From: Planctomycetota bacterium
GTDB taxonomy: Bacteria; Planctomycetota; Planctomycetia; Pirellulales; Pirellulaceae
NCBI GenBank assembly: GCA_026692885.1
Contig: JAPLNJ010001117.1
Location: forward strand, 1-31,360
DNA: 31,360 nucleotides
Direction: 5' to 3'
Positions 18,431-25,487 of this stretch are shown piece by piece. Position 1 is the first letter of the stretch. Each line of letters begins with the position of its first letter. Below the pieces are notes generated by a model. The model saw only the letters and a program-made list of their open reading frames with translations. It was not told where the DNA came from and made no database searches. The position numbers and the translations under genes are program-made.

Positions 18431-20668
18431 ACGCCCCTCAAGCCCCGCCTGCCCAACCCGCGTCCGCAAAGACAGAGGACAAGGCGGAGGGCGTCGAACT
18501 TCTGTCGAGCTTCGAATCCGGCGGGCCGGATCTCGTCGAGGGCGACGGCCAATCGGTTCGCGAGCACGCCACGGACGGCCAGCACGCGTTCCGCGTCGAG
18601 TCCGACGGCCAGAACTACTTGGGCCTGCACATTCAGGAAGGGCGTGCACTCCGGAAGTTCAAGGACTACATCCTGTTGAAAGTGGATGTATTCAACCCCC
18701 AACAAAAGCCCGTCCGCTGCACGGCGCGGATCGACGATGCCGCCAGCAAGGACTACGGCAGCCGCTACAACGATGACGAAGTCGTCATGCCGCCCGGACG
18801 GAGCACTTTCGAGATCAATTTGACCGGCCTGACGAAATCCAACGCCCGCAACTTCAGGCAACGGCAGAGACTGGACCTCAGCACGGCCCGTCTGATGACG
18901 CTCTGCATTGCGCCGGTGGGCGAACGGCTGACGCTGTACTTCGACAACGTCCGCCTGGAAGGTTCCGGGCTGCCGCGGGTGGCCGAGCTACGAGCGTTCG
19001 ACTTCGGCCCACCCGGTGCGCCAGTGTATCCCGGCTTCGAAGGCTGCACGCAGGACATGCCCTTCAACGAGGCCCGCGGTTTCGGCTGGATCGCTCCGGA
19101 TTACGCCGCCATCGCGTACCTGCCCGACGCGCTGACCGGCGACTGCGCCGGTGGCCGTGAGTTCCGCGTCGCGCTGCCCAACGGCACCTACGAAGTGCAC
19201 CTGTGCTGGGACATGTTTGGCCTCTGGGGGACCTTGCCTTCTTTCGAGTGGCGCAAGCTCTTGATCAACGGCCGGGAGGTCCTCAGCGAGAAACGCACCG
19301 GCGTGGAGTTTCTCGCGAACTTCTACTATGCCCACGAGGACGACGAGGACTTACCGGGCCAGGATCTCTGGGAGAAGTACATTGCCTCGTATCAGAAGGT
19401 CCACCGCTTCACCGCCGAGGTGACCGACGGACTGCTGCGGATCGAGCCGCAGGCCAGCCACAAATTCGGCCGCGGATTGTGCTTCCTGGTCGTCTACCCC
19501 GATCAACAGCAAGCCGACGGTCGCCGATTCATGGACACGCTCGCCGCCCGCCGCAAGGCCAGGTTCAATGCCGAGATGGTCGTCAACGTGCCCCCGACGA
19601 CCGGCGAGCAGCCCCAGGCGACTGCCGCGGACCGTGATCGAGGATTCATCCCCTTCGCTGCACACACAGAAGATGACGTCAGCGTCTCCGCCCGGCCGCC
19701 CCAGGGGACGAGCGGCAAGCCGCTGGTCATCAAGGCGGCACAGGGCGAACGCCAGTCGGCTCAACTGGGGCTCTATCGATTACAGCCGCATGGATCGCTG
19801 GATGGCCCTGGCCAAGAAATACGGTCTCACCATGCCCGGCGACAGCTACCAGGGACTCGACGTCGCTGGCGTTCCCACCGATCAGAGCCGAGACTGCGTG
19901 GCGCGTTGCGAAGCGGCCGCGCGCGAGCAGTACGGTGTCTCCTACGAGGACCTGCTGCGAATCGTGTACGGAGATCTCGAGCGGCATGCCCGACAACAGG
20001 GCTGGCCGCAACGGGTCTATTACTTCCTCGACGAGCCGCGACCGGAATACGGCAACGTCGAACCGTGTGCCGAGCTGATCAAGATTCGCACTCGGGCCTG
20101 CCCCGACACGCTCTTCAGCGGCTACTACTCGACGGGCAATGGGCGGGACGTGTACTTCGAAACGATGCCCGTGAGCATCGCCCACGTCGACCAGCGTGCG
20201 TTGGAGTTGGTCGCCAAGGGACGCAAGCAGATCTGGGACTACGACGGCAACCGCGTCCGGCACGACATCGGCCGCTGGACCTTCGTCGCCGCCCGGGCCG
20301 GGTTGAAGGGGTTTCTGCGCAACGGCTACATGTACGTCTGTTCGATGCCGTACTTCGACTTCAGCGACGATGAAGCGTCCTGGTCGGTCGTCTATCCTTC
20401 GCGGCGCGGTCTGAGCGACACGGTGGGCTGGGAGCGCACCGCTCAGGGCGTCAACGACTATCGTCACTTGCTGACGTGCGAGCGGCTGATCTGCGAAGTT
20501 CGTCAGTCAGGCCAGTCCGCCGCGGAGGTCGCTGCCGCCGAGACGTTCCTGCAGGAGACGCTCCGGCCCATCCAGATCGAACACAAAGAGAGTGCCCGGC
20601 TCTCCGCCGCCGAGTACGACGAGTTTCGCAGTCGCCTCGCGGGGCACATCACGGCCTTGAGCCGGTGA
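18431..20668 (+). pseudogene. DUF4091-type glycoside-hydrolase-like protein, internally deleted and frameshifted
   Basis: The first part (to ~19770) holds a CBM-like beta-sandwich (LLSSFESGGPDLVEGDGQS to LTLYFDNVRLEGSG) and a malectin-like module (LRAFDFGPPGAPVYPGF, NGTYEVHLCWDMFGLWG). The sequence then reaches QGERQSAQLGL, where such proteins start a further domain, and jumps in another frame (junction ~19768-19785) to DYSRMDRWMALAKKYGL. From there to the stop at 20668 it reads as the C-terminal half of a DUF4091 protein (YYFLDEPRPEYGNVEP, YMYVCSMPYFDFSDDEASW, GVNDYRHLLTCERLI). By comparison with family layout, a few hundred residues including part of the barrel are missing. The original was probably a secreted carbohydrate-active protein. 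No start or signal peptide remains because the 5' end is replaced by copy A and the SGNH fragment. Confidence 0.75.
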
Positions 20669-21140
20669 CGGGCATGAAGGACACGCGGGAATCCCAGACA
20701 GGGCGCCACGCCATCCGATCATTCCTTGTGCCGCCCAAATTCGAGCCACTGACGCCGCAAGCGGTTCCTTCCTTCTTTCGGGTCACCAGCGTTCCACCGT
20801 GAACCAAGGTAATGGCGGCGATCCGCAGGTCCATCTTCTTCGTGCCGAGCTTCAGCCGCTTCAACTGCTCATATCGCTCGATGGCCACCTCCGTGAACGA
20901 AAGGATGTGAAAGCACGCCAGAAATACGACACTGTCCGCCAGCCGTTGGTAGGCACGCGCAAGGCGTGTGGCATCCTTGGCTCGTCGCAGCAGAGTATAC
21001 CAGCCGGACAGATGCTCCTTGACGGTGATGACCGTGGTGGCCAATTCCTCCGCCGGATGAGAACGCACCCGTGCACAGACCGTCGGATGGCCTGTCTGGT
21101 AGAGATCCAGGATGTCTGAATCCAGGACAAACAGGCTCAT
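20649..21140 (-). CDS. VapC-like PIN-domain toxin, altered C-terminus
   Basis: PIN-domain toxins are Mg2+-dependent RNases that cleave tRNA, rRNA or mRNA and are held inactive by a partner antitoxin. The protein starts MSLFVLDSDILDLYQTG; Asp7, Glu42 (TVKEHL) and Asp104 (KKMDLRIAA) are the expected acidic residues. At HGGTLVTRKKEGTACG the usual TRNxxDF...PGL.xEDW ending, with the fourth acidic residue, is replaced by an unrelated ~40-residue tail that runs to 20649, overlapping the end of the DUF4091 remnant. The start is the ATG at 21140, which overlaps the antitoxin stop (ATGA), a sign of translational coupling. Length 163 aa against ~130 usual. It may be inactive. Confidence 0.75.
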   Translation of the reverse strand: MSLFVLDSDILDLYQTGHPTVCARVRSHPAEELATTVITVKEHLSGWYTLLRRAKDATRLARAYQRLADSVVFLACFHILSFTEVAIERYEQLKRLKLGTKKMDLRIAAITLVHGGTLVTRKKEGTACGVSGSNLGGTRNDRMAWRPVWDSRVSFMPVTGSRP

Positions 21141-21436
21141 GGCGCGTCGCCTTCGTTCTCCCTTGCGCTGCGGTATTCCGCTCGGGCTTCCCGCCAAGCC
21201 TCCAGCAATGGCTCGTCCTTCAACATCCCCGCGAACGTAGCGAGTGGATGCTCGGAAGAACGGACGTCGATCCCCACCAACTCAGCTCCGGCTTCAACGC
21301 GACGCTGCAGCAATTCGCGCAGCTTGCGAACCGCCTCGTCGCGTGTTGTCGCCACGGTCTCCAGTCTCAGCGGGTCGCCGCTGGTTGCTCGAAACGTGTC
21401 TTCGGATGTGGGTTCAACTAGCACCGTGATTTGCAT
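21137..21436 (-). CDS. Putative antitoxin paired with the VapC-like toxin
   Basis: A 99-residue acidic protein (MQITVLVEPTSEDTFRATSG ... ARENEGDAP). GGAGGT lies 8 nt before the ATG at 21436, and the stop overlaps the toxin start by 4 bp. Position directly upstream of the toxin in the same operon is the main evidence. It lacks an obvious AbrB or ribbon-helix-helix signature. The N-terminal beta-strands followed by DEAVRKLRELLQRRVEAG recall antitoxins of the HicB-like/Phd-like size class, without a firm family call. Such antitoxins usually autoregulate the operon promoter. Confidence 0.65.
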   Translation of the reverse strand: MQITVLVEPTSEDTFRATSGDPLRLETVATTRDEAVRKLRELLQRRVEAGAELVGIDVRSSEHPLATFAGMLKDEPLLEAWREARAEYRSARENEGDAP

Positions 21437-21463
21437 CGCCGTGTACCTCCAGTATTCAACCTA

Positions 21464-21600
21464 AAGGGAGCCCCGTCTGCCCGTCAAGGGTGCGTCGTCG
21501 ACGATGCTGACAACGAGCCGTTTACGGAGAGCGTGCAGGTAGCGATTGAGCGTGCCGATGGTTGGGTTCGTGTGGACTCCGCTCTCCAGCTCAGGGACTC
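21464..21600 (-). pseudogene. XRE-type HTH regulator remnant (C-terminal piece)
   Basis: The minus strand reads VPELESGVHTNPTIGTLNRY followed by LHALRKRLVVSIVD, the end of an XRE/HigA-like helix-turn-helix domain (recognition helix, NPTIxTLxRYxxAL, then a beta-strand). No intact N-terminal half is in frame. Such regulators often belong to toxin-antitoxin loci, which fits the neighbour. Confidence 0.5.
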
Positions 21601-21792
21601 GTCGAGAAGCCGGCTGTCGCGCCGGCGCCGGTAGACTTCCGGCCGTTGCAGATGCCTGGACCTGGCCTTTTCGAGACGATTCTTGCGGAGCGACAATAGG
21701 TGGCCACGTATTTCCTGGACGTCGGGTTCTGGGCATCGTCGGGCAGGAATACACGCCACTCGAGAAGCGCGACGCCGAGCTTGCCTGGACCA

Positions 21793-21890
21793 GGGTCAGT
21801 CGTTCAAATGTCATTCTTCGCGGCGCACAGACTCCGCCAGCAGAAAAGGCCTTCCATGCCGCGAAGAATGAGATTTGAAGGACTGACCCC
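21793..21890. repeat. Palindromic REP/MITE-like element, copy B
   Basis: The left arm (21793-21824: GGGTCAGTCGTTCAAAT...TTCGCGGC) pairs with the right arm (21858-21890) with two mismatches. Here both arms carry CAGTC/GACTG where copies A and C carry CTGTC/GACAG, a compensated change. It lies 33 bp upstream of the transposase remnant and in the same orientation as copy A. Confidence 0.85.
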
Positions 21891-21922
21891 CGTCCGAGAC
21901 CTCCCTCCCAGGAGCGAACTCC

Positions 21923-22202
21923 ATGAATCCACGATCCCGCCTCCAGCTGGCCAACGGCGTCTATCACGTCACGAATCGGGGCGTCGACCGCCGCGCCATC
22001 GTGACGGACGACCAGGACCGTCAGAAGTGGCTGTACTGCCTGGGAGATGCCGCCATCCGGTACGGCTGGCGGGTGTACGCCTACGCGTGCGAGTGGAGCA
22101 ACAGCCAGCGTTTCGTGAACTCGTCGAGTCCGCGCGGAAACGACTTGCGGAGCGGACGAGTGCGGTGCCAGGGTCGGCTACACAACGGTGAGTCGCAGAG
22201 AC
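21923..22202 (+). pseudogene. RAYT/Y1 (IS200-like) transposase remnant
   Basis: REP-associated tyrosine transposases are HUH-fold single-strand transposases that mobilise palindromic REP sequences. The ATG at 21923 has AGGAGC upstream (21910-21915). Residues 1-55 match the family N-terminus (LANGVYHVTNRGVDRRAIV, then RQKWLYCLGDAAIRYGWRVY). The sequence breaks at YAYACEWSNSQ, exactly where the HUH motif (xxNHxHLL) should follow, and the catalytic Tyr region is absent. The remaining frame is anonymous and reads on through copy C. It is inactive, but its position between two inverted palindromes suggests it was their cognate transposase. Confidence 0.7.
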
Positions 22203-22302
22203 GGGGGTCTGTCCTTCAAATTTCATGCTTCGCGGCAGGCGGCGTCTGCTCTGCTGGCGAAGTCCGTACGCCGCGAAGAATGAAATTTGAACGACAGACC
22301 CC
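22203..22302. repeat. Palindromic REP/MITE-like element, copy C (inverted)
   Basis: The left arm (22203-22236) and right arm (22270-22302) are complementary with two mismatches. The arm asymmetry (GTCC-TTC on the left, GTCG-TTC in the reverse complement of the right) is the opposite of copies A and B. The centre, read in reverse, shares CGCCAGCAGA with copy B. Copy C is therefore inverted relative to B, and the two bracket the transposase remnant. Confidence 0.85.
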
Positions 22303-22694
22303 TTTGCAAGGATTTTGCCCATCTGCTGTTTACGATCGCGTTCCCGGTGTCTAAAATGGCCGCGGCTGCAACAGCTTCCACCCGACGAGAAAGGCTTGAC
22401 TGTTACGATTACGCTCCGCGACGAATTAGCCGACGGTCCAGCCTGGCAAGCGCAGGGCCGCCCGGTACGCTTTTTCGCCAGTCGGCCACCGCGCGGCTGT
22501 ACACGCGTCGCCAATCGGTGCAAGTGCCTGTACGCAACGCGATGTACACAACGCGGGACGAAATTCTTGAGTGGGCCCCTCGGTGGCTTCTCATATTCTT
22601 GGCCGACGACTAAAATCGCCGTCAATAGATTTAGGGGCAGTGTTTCGTTGCCCGCAGTCCGCGCACTGAAACTCAACACATCGGAGGTACGGAG
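22303..22694. other. Gene-free leader of the TIR operon
   Basis: No reading frame here looks like a protein and I found no hairpin, tRNA or repeat. The last ~100 bp are more AT-rich (TCATATTCTTGG, GACTAAAATCGCC, TCAATAGATTTAGG), a plausible promoter zone for the TIR gene, but no -35/-10 pair is convincing. GGAGGT at 22683-22688 is the ribosome binding site of the next gene. Confidence 0.5.
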
Positions 22695-24446
22695 ATGCCA
22701 GTCTTCATTAGCCATAGCAACGACGACAATGGACTCTACACGTCGATACGCGGTCTACTGGTCAAGGCAGGGGTCCCCTGTTGGGACGAAAAAAATCTCC
22801 GCGTTGGCGAACGCCTTGCTGACGAGCTTCGTGGCGCGATTGCCCAGTGTGGTGTCTGTATCTTCCTTGCCACGGAGAAATCTCTCAAGTCCGCTTGGTG
22901 CCTCGCGGAACTTGGTGCGTTTTGGGGCGCTGGCAAGAAGGTCATCATCTTCGCCAACGCGAGTCTTGCCGAGACGAAACTACCAAAGCAGTTTCAAGGA
23001 ACTGTCCGCGAGAATGATGCTGGAAAGTTGGTAGAGGCGACAAAGGAGGCACTCGAAGATGTGGTCCAGCAACCACCGATCTCTCCAGTCGCCGAATCTG
23101 CGAATGGAGTGTTCCCCTCACGGACTTGCTCGCGCCTTGCAGAAAAACTTCAATTCGCGATTAACAAAAGTCTGAGGATGACGGGAACGAAGGAATTCAC
23201 GGTTATGGGGCTTGTGGTTCGCGAGGACTCAACAATCGAGGACAGCTACCTCAAGGTCGCTTTAAAGGCATTGAAAGCCAGCAAGGGATTGGCGAAGCAT
23301 GTCAAACTCAAAGTCATCGTGCATGACGCGACTACCGATAACGCATTATTACACTTGACGGATGGGACGGACGGGCCTCTATTGTCGGTTCGCGCCTTTC
23401 TCGAATCGGTCGATCCGGACAAAAGTCACCGACGCGAGTTAGGCATCGACTCCAGCACAGAAGTGCGGATTACTCGATCCTCGCCTTGCTGCCTTTCGTT
23501 TTTTACTCCAGTCGGAGTCTTCTACCAGCCGTATCTGTTTGGACAGGAAGCATCGCAGGAACAACCCATTATTTGGAGCGACGGCAATGCTCCACTTCCA
23601 CTGGTTAAGCACGTTGCTCGAGTTCTCAAGCGGCGTTCAATTCCAGAGACCGAATTTCGAAACGAATTCGATCTTTCGCTCGACGTGACTGCCCGACAAA
23701 TGGGGTTAAAAAACCACTATTGGCCGGAAGAGGGACCCCCATATTCGGGCGCAAGGCGAATACTGCACTTACTCAAAACAAAAACATCTCGATTGTGGAT
23801 CAAGGGGGTATCGCTCAAGCTCTTCCTGACTAGAGCGCGAACCCACCATGGTGACTATAATCACCTGAGCCGCCAGGTTATTTCTGCGTTTATCAAAACA
23901 ATCAAAGACGCCAGCGATATAAGAATCCTTTTCTTCGATCCGCAGTGCATCGAGGCCAAGCGGCGCGCATTCCGCGAAGAACTCGCCAAACGCTATTCAT
24001 CGCGCAACGACCAAGATAAGGACGTCTCGTTCGACGAGTTCTCCAAGAGACACGTCTTCGGCGACTTCGTTACGGATTACGACAAGGATTACGACAAGGG
24101 TAAGGTCCCGCCGACGCTAATGACAGACACAAAGAGCAGCTTGGAGAGCCTTCAGATAGTATTGGATAATATAGTATTGCGTGATGAGCAAGAAGTCTCC
24201 ATCCGTTACTATGACAGCGGTCCTGGCGAGTTTCTCATGATGACAGATAGCGCGGCAATTATCGAACCACTGAATTTCGGGTTTCCTCCCGAAACCGATC
24301 CCGAAACCGACACGAAGATCCTGAGCCGGAACATGCCGCTGTCGGAGTTTGCAGCGGATTCCGGCGACAGCGACACGTACGCGCTCCTGGAAGACCACTT
24401 CAAGTTTGTGTTTCAGCATTTTTCCAGACCGGTGTGGAAGAAATGA
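22695..24446 (+). CDS. TIR-domain protein with two PLD-like C-terminal domains
   Basis: The start is the ATG at 22695, with GGAGGT 6 nt upstream. Residues 1-~120 form a TIR domain: VFISHSNDDNGLYTSIRGLL, PCWDEKNLRVGERL, CGVCIFLATEKSLKSAWC. Glu72 in WCLAEL is the expected catalytic Glu of TIR NADases. Residues ~165-312 and ~364-580 look like two copies of one fold: FTVMGLVVR...VKLKVIVHDATTDNA...EVRITRSSP..LSFFT...YQPYLFG against LWIKGVSLKLF...DIRILFFDPQCIEAKRRAF...EVSIRYYDSGPGEFLMMTD..IIEPLNFG. This pattern resembles the catalytically dead PLD-like (DUF5919-type) domains of bacterial signalling proteins; no HxK(x)4D motif is present. It is probably a cytoplasmic NAD+-cleaving effector or signal synthase with a sensor C-terminus. 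GC is lower than in the flanking genes. The next gene overlaps it by ATGA. TIR call firm; PLD-like call moderate; role inferred. Confidence 0.85.
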   Translation: MPVFISHSNDDNGLYTSIRGLLVKAGVPCWDEKNLRVGERLADELRGAIAQCGVCIFLATEKSLKSAWCLAELGAFWGAGKKVIIFANASLAETKLPKQFQGTVRENDAGKLVEATKEALEDVVQQPPISPVAESANGVFPSRTCSRLAEKLQFAINKSLRMTGTKEFTVMGLVVREDSTIEDSYLKVALKALKASKGLAKHVKLKVIVHDATTDNALLHLTDGTDGPLLSVRAFLESVDPDKSHRRELGIDSSTEVRITRSSPCCLSFFTPVGVFYQPYLFGQEASQEQPIIWSDGNAPLPLVKHVARVLKRRSIPETEFRNEFDLSLDVTARQMGLKNHYWPEEGPPYSGARRILHLLKTKTSRLWIKGVSLKLFLTRARTHHGDYNHLSRQVISAFIKTIKDASDIRILFFDPQCIEAKRRAFREELAKRYSSRNDQDKDVSFDEFSKRHVFGDFVTDYDKDYDKGKVPPTLMTDTKSSLESLQIVLDNIVLRDEQEVSIRYYDSGPGEFLMMTDSAAIIEPLNFGFPPETDPETDTKILSRNMPLSEFAADSGDSDTYALLEDHFKFVFQHFSRPVWKK

Positions 24447-25312
24447 AATTACCTAATGGGCAATCGGAACGTCTGCGGGAACTCTGGGACAAGCTAGCTC
24501 ATGGCGTGTTCGTGCAGCCAGAGCTTCGTTCGTTGGAGGTCCACGGTCTCAACTTCCAATGCCTTTCTCTTCCGAGGGCGCCGGACAAAGATCCAAGGGT
24601 CTACATTGAGTCCGGGCTTTCGTTTCTCGTGTGGCCTCGCTTGGCCGGGTACCGATATCGGTGGGTTCTCGTGCCGCGCGATTGGTTCGGTGGGAAAGCT
24701 CGCTGGGAGATTCGCGTTAGCGACGTGCGGGAGTGGATTGCTTGGGCAAATCAGATGAACCACGTCGTCACGTTCAGCACGTTCAAGAGTGGGGCCGGCG
24801 TGCCGTGGTCTGTGCACGCACAGAGCGTCCCACTCTGGCTAGACGACAAGACGAAACTAACCGTGCTGGACGATGTGTCGGAACGAATTATGGTTCCCTT
24901 CCGAACCATGCCGTTCTTTCATCACGTGCAGATCGGAATAGTCGAAGACCATCCTGCGCGCGGAATTGTGCTCACCGGTTCACAAGATTCCGATGGGGCG
25001 CACCAAGTGGCACAAAAGGCATTTGAACTGGCGCTGAACCACGACCACCTCAAGACTTTCAATCTCGTCATTGTGCCAACCGTCGAATACTCCGCTCGCG
25101 TGTTCTTCTTCCCTCGGCGGCGCGATGGTATAGCTGTTTTCGGTCCAAATCGTTGGCAAGTCAGCGCCATGGAGTTGTGCGGCATGATCCCGGCGAAATG
25201 CCAGGACGAGTTCGACAGTCTGAACGAGGCGGTCGTTCGACAGATGTTCGCCACGACGTGTCCGGGTGACAAAGAGTTTGCAGACTTCACAGGCTTGATC
25301 GAGACATTTTAG
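24443..25312 (+). CDS. HIT/GalT-superfamily nucleotide phosphorylase/transferase-like protein (DUF4922-like)
   Basis: The ATG at 24443 overlaps the TIR stop (ATGA) with GGAAG just upstream; a GTG at 24434 is less likely. It encodes 289 aa. I see the layout of Ap4A-phosphorylase/GDP-hexose-phosphorylase relatives: a strand pair (FLVWPRLAGYRYRWVLVPRD), then TFSTFKSGAGVPWSVHAQSV, then a C-terminal half with LKTFNLVIVP, VFFFPRRRD and RWQVSAMELCGMIPAKCQDEF, which resembles the DUF4922/GDPGP1 C-terminus. The usual HxHxQ is SVHAQ: the first His is Ser, but the nucleophile-equivalent His125 and Gln127 remain. Such enzymes transfer or phosphorolyse nucleotidyl groups through a nucleotidyl-His intermediate. 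It has no signal peptide, so it is cytoplasmic. With a TIR partner, an ADP-ribose-type or dinucleotide substrate is conceivable but not shown. Confidence 0.6.
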   Translation: MKLPNGQSERLRELWDKLAHGVFVQPELRSLEVHGLNFQCLSLPRAPDKDPRVYIESGLSFLVWPRLAGYRYRWVLVPRDWFGGKARWEIRVSDVREWIAWANQMNHVVTFSTFKSGAGVPWSVHAQSVPLWLDDKTKLTVLDDVSERIMVPFRTMPFFHHVQIGIVEDHPARGIVLTGSQDSDGAHQVAQKAFELALNHDHLKTFNLVIVPTVEYSARVFFFPRRRDGIAVFGPNRWQVSAMELCGMIPAKCQDEFDSLNEAVVRQMFATTCPGDKEFADFTGLIETF

Positions 25313-25487
25313 CAGGACCGTTTTGCCGCGCGATGGTTGGTAGCAGAAGACTGACAAGAAAATAGGGAAGTGTACGAACCGGGGGCGCAGAAGCCGGGTC
25401 GCTGGTAGTGCGCGGCCTACTGTTCGTTGAGTGCCTTGGTGGCGTTCACTTCGCAACCTTCGACATTTGACCAGTTTAGGTTTTCAA
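25313..25487. other. Gap inside the TIR cassette
   Basis: A 175-bp stretch between the second and third genes. The third frame can be extended to a GTG at 25431, but those 19 residues (PWWRSLRNLRHL...) look accidental. No strong hairpin or promoter is visible. A separate promoter for the third gene is possible. Confidence 0.4.

Noticed and set aside
22695..24446. Active phospholipase D/nuclease in the TIR protein
   Set aside because: The PLD-like pattern lacks any HxK(x)4D motif in either copy.
25313..25487. Small RNA or retron-like element between the HIT-like and DUF89-like genes
   Set aside because: No stable hairpin, no reverse transcriptase and no repeat is visible in the 175 bp.
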